A DNA stretch of 64,000 bases from Corallococcus macrosporus DSM 14697. GTDB taxonomy: Bacteria; Myxococcota; Myxococcia; Myxococcales; Myxococcaceae. Both the position numbers and the translations under genes were made by a program. The stretch covers positions 5,434,501 to 5,498,500 of the forward strand of contig NZ_CP022203.1 of the NCBI RefSeq assembly GCF_002305895.1, read 5' to 3'. Positions 9,722 through 18,639 of this stretch are shown one piece after another (positions within the stretch are counted from its first letter, which is position 1; every line of letters begins with the position of its first letter). The notes beneath the pieces were generated by a model. The model saw only the letters and a program-made list of their open reading frames with translations, ran no database searches and was not told the origin of the DNA.

Positions 9722-11545
9722 ATGACGCTCATCCCGCCACCAGACGTCCAGGACACAGCCCCTGCTCGCAAGAAGCGATGGCCTCGCGCCGTGGTGTGGA
9801 CCCTGGGCGCACTCCTGGTGCTGGAAGTCTCCCTCAACGTGGCGCTCAACCTGGGCGCCGTCCAGGCCATCATGCGCCGGTCCACCAGCCGGACCGAGCT
9901 GGCCTGGAGGCGCGCATACTGGCTCTGGCCCTTCGGGCAGCTCCACCTGCGCGACTTCACGCTGACCCAACAGAATCAAAACCAGTGGTGGCAGGTGAAG
10001 ATGGACACGTTGGAAGCCAGCGTGTCGCTGACCGCCTTGCTGCGCAAACGCGTCGAGGTGCAGCGCATCGACGGGCGGGGTGCGCGCTTCCGGATGGAGC
10101 CGTCGTACGGCATCGAAAAGGAGCCGCCACCGGGCCCGGGCTACCGCCCCTGGGTCATCCAACTGGCGGAGGTGACGGTCCACGAGGTTCGCGAGCTGGA
10201 CTTCGGCCGGGTTCGCTTCGTGGGGAACCTGGACGTGCAGGGCTCGCTGGACATCAAGGGTCGGGAGAGCGTCTACGTCGAGACGCCCTCGATTCGCGTG
10301 GTCTCCGGTGCCATGGAGTTCGACCGGAAACCCGTCACCCGGCTGGAGCGCCTGGAAGCCAAGGCCACGCTGGAAGTGCCATTCACGGAGGAGAAGGGCT
10401 GGGACCTGTCACGGGCGCTCAGCGCACAGGTGACGAGCCAGATGGCCTTGCTCCCGCTGGACTGGCTGAACGAGCACCTGGGGTCGGACAACGCCGTCTC
10501 CCTCAGCGGGGGTGAAGGCAAGCTGGAGCTGGACCTCCGCCTCCAGGATGGCGCGCTGGCGGATGGCAGCCAGCTCGACGTCGACGGGACGGAGGTGAAG
10601 CTGCGGGCAGGTCCCATCCGGGCGCGCGCGCCCTGGGCACTCAAGGCCTCGCTGGAATCGAGGACTCCCGAGGAGCGGCAGGGCAACCTCCGGCTCACCT
10701 TCGCCCCCGTGCGCGTGTCCGGGCCCGAGGGCACGGGAGCGGAGGTCCCTGAAATCATCCTCACCGTCCTCGCGCGGCGCACCGCGGAGCAGTCTGACTG
10801 GGAGCTGGAGCCGGACCTCCACGTGGCCAGGAGCCGGCCGTTGGACTTGAGGATGCTCAATCCCTGGCTCGCGCGGACGATTGAAATCGACTCTGGCTCC
10901 ATGACGGTGCGGAGCCGCGAGCGCGCGAAGGCCGCGAAGGCCCGGGACGCGCTGCGGCTGAGCGTGGACTCGGACCTCGTGTCCGGGCGCATGGGCCGCG
11001 TCAAGGTCCTGCTGCGCGCCGAGGCGGACGTGGACGCCCGGAACCTGTCGTGGGACACGAAGTCCCTGACGTTGACGGGCACCACGCTCCGGCTGACGAA
11101 CGTGTCCACCAATGGCCCCGTGCCCATCCGCGCCTGGAGCGGCGTGTTCACCCTGCCCCAGGCCCGGCTGTCCCTGTCCCCCACGGTGCTGTCGGCGCGC
11201 TTCTCCAGCAAGCTCACGGACACCCAGCCCGTCGCCGCGCTGCTCACGTCCGCGAAGAACCTGCCGCGTTTCCTGTCGTCGCTGCTCAACATCCGGGACG
11301 TCACGGTGACGGGCCGGGTGCAGATTGACGAAGGCGGGCTCCAGGTGCGCGAGCTGAAGGCGGACGGTGATGGCTTCTCCCTGCAGGGGCACCTGGACCT
11401 CGCGCAGGGCGAGCTGACGGGCGCGCTGTTGACCTCGCTGGGCGCCCTCACGGGTGGCATCGAGTTCAAGCCCGGCGGCCCGGACCTGCACCTGCTGAAC
11501 GCGAAGCAGTGGTTCGCGAAGCAGCCCGAGCCGCCGTTCCGCTAA
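9722..11545 (+). CDS. AsmA-like membrane-anchored protein
   Basis: 607 residues with one N-terminal membrane segment (about 22-45, WTLGALLVLEVSLNVALNL) after a short basic cytosolic tail, then a long beta-rich periplasmic part. Repeated phrases such as VEVQRIDGRGARFRM, VTVHEVRELDFGRVRF and LNIRDVTVTGRVQI resemble the AsmA/YdbH/TamB type repeating beta groove proteins, which are thought to act in lipid transport or outer-membrane maintenance. The assignment rests on architecture rather than on a diagnostic motif. The ATG at 9722 has no strong ribosome site; other starts are possible. It stands alone, 213 bases from the NRPS operon, facing a LysR gene 24 bases beyond its stop. Confidence 0.6.
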   Translation: MTLIPPPDVQDTAPARKKRWPRAVVWTLGALLVLEVSLNVALNLGAVQAIMRRSTSRTELAWRRAYWLWPFGQLHLRDFTLTQQNQNQWWQVKMDTLEASVSLTALLRKRVEVQRIDGRGARFRMEPSYGIEKEPPPGPGYRPWVIQLAEVTVHEVRELDFGRVRFVGNLDVQGSLDIKGRESVYVETPSIRVVSGAMEFDRKPVTRLERLEAKATLEVPFTEEKGWDLSRALSAQVTSQMALLPLDWLNEHLGSDNAVSLSGGEGKLELDLRLQDGALADGSQLDVDGTEVKLRAGPIRARAPWALKASLESRTPEERQGNLRLTFAPVRVSGPEGTGAEVPEIILTVLARRTAEQSDWELEPDLHVARSRPLDLRMLNPWLARTIEIDSGSMTVRSRERAKAAKARDALRLSVDSDLVSGRMGRVKVLLRAEADVDARNLSWDTKSLTLTGTTLRLTNVSTNGPVPIRAWSGVFTLPQARLSLSPTVLSARFSSKLTDTQPVAALLTSAKNLPRFLSSLLNIRDVTVTGRVQIDEGGLQVRELKADGDGFSLQGHLDLAQGELTGALLTSLGALTGGIEFKPGGPDLHLLNAKQWFAKQPEPPFR

Positions 11546-11569
11546 GCCACCGACGGCCCCCGCCACGAA

Positions 11570-12472
11570 TCAGGCGGAGATGCCGGGCTGATGCCGAAGG
11601 TGCGTGCGGATGGCGTCAATGGCATGGCGGACCTTGGCCGGCTGGCCTGAACGCCGAGGCGTGACGGCCCAGAGCTGGAGGGGTGACAGGCGCCATTCAG
11701 GCAGGAGCACCTCGAGCCGCCCCAGCCGCAGGTCGTCCTCCACGTCGGGCAGGATGCAGCGCGCGATGCCCAACCCGGCCGCGCACATCTGGTGGAGGGT
11801 GACCTGGTTGTTGCTGGAGCTTCGCGGCGTCACCTGGACGGGACGGTTCACCCCCGAAGGCCCCTGGAGGTCGAACGCCATGGACCGGCCGTCCGCGACG
11901 ACGCCGAGCCACTCATGGGCACGCAGGTCATCGGGGACCTTCGGCCGTCCTGCCTTCTTCAAGTAGTCGGGGGCGGCACAGAGGCCCAGCAGCACCTGGC
12001 ACAGGGGCTGCGCCACCCACGATGAGTCCTCCAGACGGCCCGCGCGAAGCGCCAGGTCGATGCGCTCGTCGATGAGGTCGACCAGCCCATCATCCGCCTC
12101 CAGGCGAAGCTTCAAGGACGGGTGCCGCGCGAGCAGCGGCGCCAGCGAGGGCGTCACATAACGGGCGAGCCCGAGCGGCAGCGAGATGCGCAGCTCTCCC
12201 GAGGGCGTGTCCTTCGCGAGCAGGAGTTGCTCACGGGCGCGCTCGGCCACCTCCACCATCTCCCGGCAGTGCGCGGCGAACCGGGCACCGGCATCCGTGA
12301 GCGACAGCTTTCGGTTCGAGCGCCGCACCAGGATGACGCCGAAGGCCTCCTCGAGGATTCGGAGCTGTTGGCTCACCGCGGAGGTGCTGATGTGAAGGCG
12401 CCGCGCCGCCGCGCTCAGCGAGCCCGCTCGGGCAATCTCCGCGAAGAGCGCCATGCGCTTCAGGTCGTCCAT
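11570..12472 (-). CDS. LysR-family transcriptional regulator
   Basis: 300 residues, the standard LysR length. The N-terminal winged helix is typical: FAEIARAGSLSAAARRLHISTSAVSQQLRILEE at about 9-42 with the usual SxxAAARRL and S-AVSQQ residues. The rest is a periplasmic-binding-protein-like effector domain. It lies divergently 76 bases from an NmrA-like oxidoreductase gene, the classic LysR arrangement, so that gene is the likely target. The effector is unknown. Confidence 0.93.
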   Translation of the reverse strand: MDDLKRMALFAEIARAGSLSAAARRLHISTSAVSQQLRILEEAFGVILVRRSNRKLSLTDAGARFAAHCREMVEVAERAREQLLLAKDTPSGELRISLPLGLARYVTPSLAPLLARHPSLKLRLEADDGLVDLIDERIDLALRAGRLEDSSWVAQPLCQVLLGLCAAPDYLKKAGRPKVPDDLRAHEWLGVVADGRSMAFDLQGPSGVNRPVQVTPRSSSNNQVTLHQMCAAGLGIARCILPDVEDDLRLGRLEVLLPEWRLSPLQLWAVTPRRSGQPAKVRHAIDAIRTHLRHQPGISA

Positions 12473-12548
12473 GTTGAAGCGCAGCTTAAAGTTGATTCAG
12501 GGAGGCGGTCACTGCCGGCGTGCGTCTCACCGCCGTACCGTGGCGGCC

Positions 12549-13382
12549 ATGACACCTCAACGCATCGCAGTCTTCGGAGCAACCGGCACCGTGGGTTCGC
12601 TCCTGGTTGAAATCCTCGTGAAGCAGGGGCACCAGGTCCGGGCGCTGTCCCGCGGGGCCACCCCCCTCCCCGGCGCGGAGGCCGTGCGCTTCGACTTCGC
12701 CCAGCCTGACCAGCTCGGCGCCGTGCTGGAGGGCGTCGACGCAGCCTATGTCCTCATGCCCGCGGACAACCTGAGCGTCACCGAATACCTCACGCCCGTC
12801 ATCCGCGCGGCGGCCGTGCGGCGCGTGAAGGTGGTGCTCCAGTCCGTCATGGGCGTGGAGGCAAACGAGGAGGACCCCTACCGGCAGGTCGAGCTCCAGT
12901 TGGAGCGCTCGGGCCTGCCCTACGTCATCCTCCGGCCCAACTGGTTCTCCGACAACTTCCACCTCATGTGGAGCCATGACGTCCGCGTGGGACGGCTGAT
13001 GCTCCCGGCGGGCGCCGGCGAGACGAGCTTCATCGACGCGCGCGACATCGCGGAAGCCGCCGCCGTGGCGCTCACGTCCCACCGGTTCGACAGGCAGGCC
13101 TTCACCCTCACGGGCCCCAGGGCGCTCAGCTTCAGCGAGGCCGCGGCCGTCGTGTCACGCGTGACGGGCCAGCCGCTCGAATACGTCGCGATTTCCGAGG
13201 GTGCCTTCATCCAGCGCATGTGCGACGCCGGCTTCGACGCCCCATATGCGGAGATGCTCGCCGCGCTCTGCGCCGCCGTGCGTGAACAATGGACCGCGGC
13301 CACCACGGACGGCGTCCAGGTGCTGACCGGCCACGCGGCGCGCTCGTTCGAGCAGTACGCCCAGGAGCGCTTGAAGCTGTAG
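12549..13382 (+). CDS. NmrA-like NAD(P)-binding oxidoreductase
   Basis: 277 residues starting at MTPQRIAVFGATGTVGSLL. The glycine-rich nucleotide motif GATGTVG at about 9-15 marks an atypical short-chain dehydrogenase fold of the NmrA/NAD(P)H-azoreductase-like group. The conserved later part includes RPNWFSDNF and ARDIAEAAAVAL. The catalytic Tyr-x-x-x-Lys of classical SDRs is not evident, so it may be a redox sensor or a quinone/ether reductase. I chose the ATG at 12549 because the frame upstream overlaps the LysR promoter region. The gene is divergent from and probably regulated by the LysR protein. Confidence 0.8.
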   Translation: MTPQRIAVFGATGTVGSLLVEILVKQGHQVRALSRGATPLPGAEAVRFDFAQPDQLGAVLEGVDAAYVLMPADNLSVTEYLTPVIRAAAVRRVKVVLQSVMGVEANEEDPYRQVELQLERSGLPYVILRPNWFSDNFHLMWSHDVRVGRLMLPAGAGETSFIDARDIAEAAAVALTSHRFDRQAFTLTGPRALSFSEAAAVVSRVTGQPLEYVAISEGAFIQRMCDAGFDAPYAEMLAALCAAVREQWTAATTDGVQVLTGHAARSFEQYAQERLKL

Positions 13383-13438
13383 GGCCCCCCCCCCCGCTGC
13401 GTGGCCAGCCGGCAGGAGGCGCGGCGGGTGTCACGGCG

Positions 13439-14644
13439 TCACGCGCCCACCGTCCGGAGCAGCAGCCCGGTGAGCGCGCCGCCCAGGACCAGCCAGACGG
13501 AGTTGAGCCGGAAGCGCAGCAGCAGCACCGCGCTCAGGAGCGCCAGGCCCACCGTCCAGGCGTCCACCAGCGCCGAGCGGCCCAACTGCCACGTCACCAC
13601 CGCCATCAGCGCGAGCGAGGCCACGTTGACGCCGTCCAGCACCGCCCCCGCCACCCACGAGCGGCGCAGGCGCGGCACCACCGGCCCACTCACCGCGACG
13701 AAGAAGAAGGCCGGCAGGAAGATGCCCACGGTGGCCACCACCGCCCCCACGCCGCCGCCCAGGAGGTAGCCGATGAAGGTCGCCGTCGTGAAGACGGGGC
13801 CAGGGGTCACCTGCCCCACGGCCACGGCGTCGAGCAACTGTGTCTCCGTCAGCCAGCCCCACCGCTCCACCAGGTCCGCGCGCAGGAAGGCCAGCAGCAC
13901 GTAGCCGCTCCCGAAGAGCACCGCGCCCACCTTCACGAAGAAGAGGAACAGCCCGCCCAGGCTGAAGGGCACGGCGCCCGCGGCGCCAGCCGCCAGTCCC
14001 TGGAGGGCCAGGGGCATCCCCAGCATCATCTGCCCGGGCCCCTGCTGTCTCCCGCCAGCGCCCGCCGCCCGCGTCCCCCCGCGCCAGAGCGCCATGAGGA
14101 CCCCGGCACAGAGCAGGACGAGCAGCTCGTTCACCCCCAGCGCGCTCGCGATGACGGCGGCCACGCCCACGGCGGCGAGCACGCGCGTCTTCACCGCGAC
14201 GCGGCCCAACCCCCAGAGCGCCTGGAGCACCACGGCGATGATGACGGGCTTCACGCCGTACAGCACGCCCTCCGCCGAGGGCAAGCTCCCGAAGCGCACA
14301 TACGCCCAGGCCGCGGCCAGCGTGATGAGCATCGCGGGGAGGATGAAGCAGACCCCGGCCACCAGCAGGCCCGGCCATCCGCCTCGCCGGTGCCCCAGGT
14401 GGATGGCCAGCTCCGTCGAGTTCGGCCCCGGAATGAGGTTGGCCGCCCCGAGCAGGTCGAGGAACTCGTCGCGCGTCAGCCAGCGGCGGCGCCGCACCAC
14501 CTCGTCCTCCATCATCGCGATGTGGGCCGCCGGCCCCCCAAACCCGGTGAAGCCGAGCCGCAGGAAGAGCAGCGCCACCTCCACCAGGCCGTGCGCGCCG
14601 TGACGCGGCGGCCCATGCGCCTCCACCCGCCCGGCCTCAGACAT
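13439..14644 (-). CDS. chrA: Chromate transporter ChrA
   Basis: 401 residues, the length of the long-chain CHR family. Both halves of the duplicated CHR domain are present: FTGFGGPAAHIAMMEDE near 35 and FGSGYVLLAF near 265. The proline-rich LIPGPNSTE and QVTPGPVFTTAT follow at matching positions in each half. There are about ten hydrophobic segments. The family exports chromate in exchange for sulfate. The start overlaps the stop of the DoxX gene by 8 bases, so it is the last gene of a coupled DUF202-DoxX-ChrA set. The central linker (AGAGGRQQG) is a flexible cytosolic loop. Confidence 0.92.
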   Translation of the reverse strand: MSEAGRVEAHGPPRHGAHGLVEVALLFLRLGFTGFGGPAAHIAMMEDEVVRRRRWLTRDEFLDLLGAANLIPGPNSTELAIHLGHRRGGWPGLLVAGVCFILPAMLITLAAAWAYVRFGSLPSAEGVLYGVKPVIIAVVLQALWGLGRVAVKTRVLAAVGVAAVIASALGVNELLVLLCAGVLMALWRGGTRAAGAGGRQQGPGQMMLGMPLALQGLAAGAAGAVPFSLGGLFLFFVKVGAVLFGSGYVLLAFLRADLVERWGWLTETQLLDAVAVGQVTPGPVFTTATFIGYLLGGGVGAVVATVGIFLPAFFFVAVSGPVVPRLRRSWVAGAVLDGVNVASLALMAVVTWQLGRSALVDAWTVGLALLSAVLLLRFRLNSVWLVLGGALTGLLLRTVGA

Positions 14645-15095
14645 GAGCGTCCTCGCGCCGCCGCATCAGCCAGGTGTCCATCGACCTGGGGCCCGCGCCC
14701 ACCATGAGGAGAAAGAGCGCGCCGAGCAGCATCGAGAAGTCCGTGCGGGACTCATGCGCCATCTTCCAGAAGCCACTCGCCAGGAGGATGGGCACCTTGG
14801 TGGTGGCCATGGCCACCAGCATGGTGATGATGAGCGGCACGGCGGCCAGCCGCGTCACCAGCCCCAGGAGCACCAGAACACCGCAGAGCACCTCCACGGC
14901 TCCCACGAAGGGCCCCAGCACCTCCGGCGCCGGGAGGCCGATTCGCGCGAACCGGCCGGCCCCCACCTCGGCGGGGATGAGGAACTTCTGGAGGCCCTCG
15001 GACACGAAGACGGCGCCCACCATCCACCGGATGAGCAGCGTGGCGGCGGGTGCCCGCGTCGCGAGGAGGCGCTCCCACAGGACGACCAGGGGCAT
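14637..15095 (-). CDS. DoxX-family membrane protein
   Basis: 152 residues with four hydrophobic segments. The hallmark first part LLIRWMVGAVFVSEGLQKFLIP (about 22-43) is typical of DoxX/TQO-like proteins, as is the PEVLGPFVGAVEVLCGVLVLLGL stretch. Members are inner-membrane proteins linked loosely to redox and thiosulfate chemistry; the precise role is unknown. It starts with ATG just after the DUF202 stop (TGATG); a GTG three bases earlier is also possible. It ends overlapping the chrA start, so translation of the three genes is probably coupled. Confidence 0.85.
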   Translation of the reverse strand: MPLVVLWERLLATRAPAATLLIRWMVGAVFVSEGLQKFLIPAEVGAGRFARIGLPAPEVLGPFVGAVEVLCGVLVLLGLVTRLAAVPLIITMLVAMATTKVPILLASGFWKMAHESRTDFSMLLGALFLLMVGAGPRSMDTWLMRRREDAHV

Positions 15096-15574
15096 CACCG
15101 GGCTCCCGTGAAGCCAAAGGGCAGCAACGCGCCGCCCAGCAGGAGCACCAGGACGGCCCCCAGGAACGCGGCGAAGAGGGCCAGCGCGACGGGGCCCGCG
15201 GGAGAGGGGTCCACGGGCTCGCCCCGGGAGAGCGCCCGGTGGTTGCGCAGGAAGCGCTGGACGGCCACGACATTGGCGGCCACGCCGAACGCCACCATCA
15301 GCACGCCGGCCACCATGGACGCGGAGGACTGCCCCGCGTCTGGCGCCGCGCCGGGCACGGAGCCGCCAAGCACCCGGAGGAAGGCGCCGAAGCGCGCCAC
15401 CACGAAGCCGAAGCCCATCATCGCCAGGCCCGTGCGTATCCAGGCCAGCAGCGTGCGCTCCGCGGCCCAGTCGTAGCGTGCATCCCGCGCTGGCCGCATG
15501 GCGACCGGCGTGACGGGCGAAGGGACTGGCGGGGCTGACGTGTCGGGAGGAAGCTGCTCGGCGGGGAGGCTCAC
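15095..15574 (-). CDS. DUF202 (YidH-like) membrane protein
   Basis: 159 residues. After a proline-rich N-terminus the DUF202 signature YDWAAERTLLAWIRTGLAMMGFGFVVARFG appears at about 33-62, followed by two more hydrophobic segments. Proteins of this family are small inner-membrane proteins with no assigned function. It uses a GTG start and is the first gene of the coupled DUF202-DoxX-ChrA cluster. No clear promoter is visible in the 54 bases before it. Confidence 0.8.
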   Translation of the reverse strand: MSLPAEQLPPDTSAPPVPSPVTPVAMRPARDARYDWAAERTLLAWIRTGLAMMGFGFVVARFGAFLRVLGGSVPGAAPDAGQSSASMVAGVLMVAFGVAANVVAVQRFLRNHRALSRGEPVDPSPAGPVALALFAAFLGAVLVLLLGGALLPFGFTGAR

Positions 15575-15628
15575 CCCGCCATCACATACCGTTCGCGGGG
15601 GCCCTACAAGCCGGGGGTGTCCGTCGCA

Positions 15629-16615
15629 TCAGAAGATCACCGGAACCAGCGTCATCACCCAGGCATCCTGGGCGCTGGCGTCGCGGCCCCACTGCAGGCG
15701 CTGATAGCCCACGAGGAGCTGCACGTCCTCGCTGGCGATGAGCTCCACGCCACCGCCGAGCGTGACCTCCGTCGTGGACACGTCCCGTATCTCCAGGCCG
15801 TCCAGGCGCGGGGGGCCTTGGTGGACGCCGCTCACCTCCACCATCAAGACGAGCGCGCCTCGCAGCAGGGGCCACTCGCCCGCGAGGCTCCATGCCAAGG
15901 AGTCACCCGCGGCGATGGAGACGCCCCCCACCCGGGCTGGAAGCGGATGGGACCAGGTCACCTGCAGGTGGAGGAGGACGGGGCGGACTCCCCGGGTCAG
16001 GTCAACGCCCAGCAGCAGGTCGGTGCTGCCCGTTCCACGGACGTCGGTGTCCAGCAGCGCCGGGTCGGCGCTCACGGCCCGCCCGGTGGGGAGCTTCACC
16101 AGGCCCAGCAGCGTCAGCTCGGGCAGGCCCCCCACCGTTTCCTGGAGCAGCACCGCGCGCGCGAAGAGGTCGGCGTCCGCCAGGCCGGAAGACGCCGCCC
16201 TCCGCGAGTCTTCGCGGCGCCGCTGGTGCCGCCACTCCAGCTCCGCCCCGACGGCGAACCGGGTGGACAGCCCATATTCCAGGAAGAGCTCCAGGGCCGC
16301 CGCGCGCTGTGATGCACCCCGCTCCAGGGACTGGTAGCGCCCGCGCTCGTCGAACTCCCCGCGGATGGACTCGAGGCGAAGCAGCGGCTGCGCCGTCATC
16401 CGCCCCGGCGCGGTAATGGGCGCGGAATAGGCGACCAGGGGGCCGGCCGTGGTGGGGCGGTACACCTCCTCCACGGGGCCCTGGTCAGCACGGGGAGCGG
16501 ATTCCGGTGCGTCCCGTGCCGCGTCTACCGCTCCCGGAGGGACTGCACGCGCTGGGGCTGGCAACAACAGGAGCGCCGCGACTGTGATCGGCCAGACATC
16601 CAACTGCCCTGGCAT
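15629..16615 (-). CDS. Secreted outer-membrane beta-rich protein
   Basis: 328 residues from the start chosen here. A signal peptide (MPGQLDVWPITVAALLLLP ending ARA at about 24) is followed by alternating hydrophobic strands, for example LELFLEYGLSTRFAVGAELEWRH, LLLGVDLTRGVRPVLLHLQVTWSHP and VQLLVGYQRLQWG. It ends WVMTLVPVIF, with a terminal phenylalanine typical of outer-membrane barrels. It resembles transporter/phenol-degradation MetA-like barrel proteins in general style, but I do not recognise a family. An ATG 20 codons upstream is possible but would bury the signal peptide. Confidence 0.65.
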   Translation of the reverse strand: MPGQLDVWPITVAALLLLPAPARAVPPGAVDAARDAPESAPRADQGPVEEVYRPTTAGPLVAYSAPITAPGRMTAQPLLRLESIRGEFDERGRYQSLERGASQRAAALELFLEYGLSTRFAVGAELEWRHQRRREDSRRAASSGLADADLFARAVLLQETVGGLPELTLLGLVKLPTGRAVSADPALLDTDVRGTGSTDLLLGVDLTRGVRPVLLHLQVTWSHPLPARVGGVSIAAGDSLAWSLAGEWPLLRGALVLMVEVSGVHQGPPRLDGLEIRDVSTTEVTLGGGVELIASEDVQLLVGYQRLQWGRDASAQDAWVMTLVPVIF

Positions 16616-16805
16616 CGAAGGGGCCTCCGTGCGGAACGGGCAGGATCCGTTGACCAGGGCGTGGTGGCAACCCAATCACAGCGGGACGCTGCCCAGCCGT
16701 CAGAAAGACGTCGGTGCGGGGCATCGCGGCGCACAGGAGGAGGCGGGAGAGCACGAGGTCGTCCTGACCGAGCTCAGCGGCCTGCACGCTGGGCACTGGA
16801 AGTTG

Positions 16806-17482
16806 TCACACCACGGGCTGGCGCCAGGCGCGAGACAGGTGCCCCTGACCTTCCTCGACGAAGCGCCGCAGCAGCTCGTCACGACCGTGCTTCCCGTTCT
16901 CCAGCAGGTACGCCAGCTCCCCGGGCATCAGCACCTTGACTGTGACCAGGCGCACCTCTCCGGCCGGCATGGCGAAGCGGCCTGGCAGCGTGCTCGACGC
17001 CATGCCCAGCAGCACCCCCACCCTGCCTTCTCTCCCGCGCCCTGAATCTCGCCGATGACGTCCTCGCCCAGCAGGTGCAGGCAGTCCCGTGGCTCCTTCA
17101 GGCGCTGGCACCAGCGTCCGTAGGCGCTCGCCAGCTCCGCTTCTCCGTTCGGCTCCTCGGCCACAAGAAGACGGCCCCGTCGCGGATCTTCGATGGAGAC
17201 CAAGCCCAGGCGTCCTCGCACGGGGGAGTCCGCGCGGGGCACGTCCAGGCCGAAGAGCCTCAACGCCGACTCCCTTGGCCGAGGAGACGGCGGCGCGGTG
17301 CGAGCCATCTTCTGGACCGCCTCCGCGAACTCGTCCTCGTCCAACTCGACGGGCTCAGCATCCGCTCGCGGCGTGTAGACGCTGGGCCGGCCCTCGCCGG
17401 TGTCCAGGCGCACCACCCGCGAGGTGGCACAGCCCGTGCCCACCAGCATCAGCAGGACCACCGCTCCCCAGCGCAGCGTCAT
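16806..17482 (-). pseudogene. Frameshifted SitA-like lipoprotein toxin remnant
   Basis: The intact N-terminus is a lipoprotein (MTLRWGAVVLLMLVGTGC, lipid Cys18) followed by ATSRVVRLDTGEGRPSVYTP, VELDEDEFAEAV and YGRWCQRLKEPRDCLHLL. This matches my recollection of the N-terminal delivery part of SitA-type polymorphic toxins, myxobacterial lipoproteins passed between cells by outer-membrane exchange. Near 17035 the reading frame breaks: the first frame runs on as a basic, unlikely sequence, while another frame takes over with a plausible 70-residue stretch (MPAGEVRLVTVKVLMPGELA and onward) ending at 16806. The hydrophobic middle part expected of SitA is missing, so this is read as an internally deleted and frameshifted gene. 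No immunity gene is evident. The family call is from memory of motif style. Confidence 0.6.
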
Positions 17483-17617
17483 GTCCTGCTCCGCGTCATC
17501 GCTCAACATCCCGAGGAGCGAATCCACTCAACTTCAGAGAAGACTGACCCTGCACCAGGGCATGAGGAAAAGGCGCCTCACGCCCGCCATGTGGCGTCGA
17601 GCCGCCCCGAAGCGCGG

Positions 17618-18631
17618 CTAGAAGCTCGTGAAATCAATCTGCAGGACGGGTGTGTCCGCTTCGATGTCGCGCCGGAACCGCCCCCACCGGTCGAGCGTGC
17701 TCTCGTCGAGCACGGCCGGGTCGCGATACTGGTGGAACAGCGCGTAATTCATCGAGCGCTGGAGGGCGAGCAGGTCCGGCACTGCCGCGAGCCACTCGCG
17801 CTCCATGGGTCGGAGCTCCCGATACCCTTCGAGGAAGGGCCCCAGGAACGCAGCGACCGCTTCGTCGCGCGCCTCTCGCTCCTCGCCTCGCGCGATGTAG
17901 AAGAGGAGCACCGCGATGTCCTTGACGAACCACGCGTACTCGCAGTTGTCGAAGTCGAACGCGGTGACCTTCCCTTCGGCGAAGCAGAAGTTGTGCATGT
18001 GGAGATCGGCGTGGATCAGCCCGTAGCTCTCCGGTGTTCGCGGGAGCTGGTTCAATCGCGCGATGATCGCCGCGGTGCGCTCGCGAACGAGCTTCTCCTC
18101 GGGAGGCGCGAACCGGTCGATGTCGACCACGTCGTACTCATGCCATTCCTGGCGCTTGAGCCTGGGGCTCGAAGGCGCGTAGGTCTGGGCGCGGTTGTGG
18201 AGCCGCGCGAACAGCCGGCCCAGGTCGCGGAATAGGGGGGGCTTCCAGTAGCGCTCCTTGAGCGGAGGCGCGTCGTCGAAGACGATGCCCGGCGCGCGCT
18301 CGAACGCGGTGGCGACGAAGTAGCCGCCGGGCTCGCGGTCTTCGATCCGCTCCACGAACTGCCCCGCCTCGGAGAGGACCGGCGAGGCGATGGGAATGCG
18401 CGCGGCGGCTAGATAGCGAACGAACTCGACCTCACCCAGCGTGTAGTCAATCGTTCGCCGCGTGCTGTGCGAGATGCGCAGAATCAGGCCCTCGCCGTCG
18501 TCGTTCTCCGCCTCGTAGACGAAGTTCTCGAAGGCCGCGAGCTCGGTGAGCTGCTCGGGCGACAGGCCGTACCGGCGCGCGGCCTCATCGCGAATCGGTT
18601 CGTGGAAGCGGCGGACAAGCTCTGGATGCAT
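17618..18631 (-). CDS. APH-like phosphotransferase, last gene of peptide-export operon
   Basis: 337 residues with an aminoglycoside phosphotransferase/homoserine kinase-like fold. The catalytic loop is GLIHADLHMHNF (about 205-216), the equivalent of HGDLHxxN, and the metal motif is AFDFDN. The N-lobe part FENFVYEAENDDGEGLILRISH resembles the nucleotide loop and Lys/Arg region. It would transfer phosphate from ATP to a small molecule or peptide side chain. It follows the 582-residue protein by 8 bases in a six-gene operon, so a tailoring, activation or self-immunity role for the exported product is plausible. The substrate is not visible. Confidence 0.8.
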   Translation of the reverse strand: MHPELVRRFHEPIRDEAARRYGLSPEQLTELAAFENFVYEAENDDGEGLILRISHSTRRTIDYTLGEVEFVRYLAAARIPIASPVLSEAGQFVERIEDREPGGYFVATAFERAPGIVFDDAPPLKERYWKPPLFRDLGRLFARLHNRAQTYAPSSPRLKRQEWHEYDVVDIDRFAPPEEKLVRERTAAIIARLNQLPRTPESYGLIHADLHMHNFCFAEGKVTAFDFDNCEYAWFVKDIAVLLFYIARGEEREARDEAVAAFLGPFLEGYRELRPMEREWLAAVPDLLALQRSMNYALFHQYRDPAVLDESTLDRWGRFRRDIEADTPVLQIDFTSF

Positions 18632-18639
18632 CGAACCCT

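Noticed and set aside
12473-12548. LysR box in the LysR/NmrA intergenic region
   Set aside because: Only short imperfect symmetry (AAGC-GCA-GCTT) is visible; not enough to call an operator.
12486-15538. Many long open frames opposite or inside the NmrA, ChrA, DoxX and DUF202 genes
   Set aside because: High-GC DNA keeps alternative frames open; these are rich in Arg/Ala/Gly/His, show no domain motif, and overlap well-supported genes.
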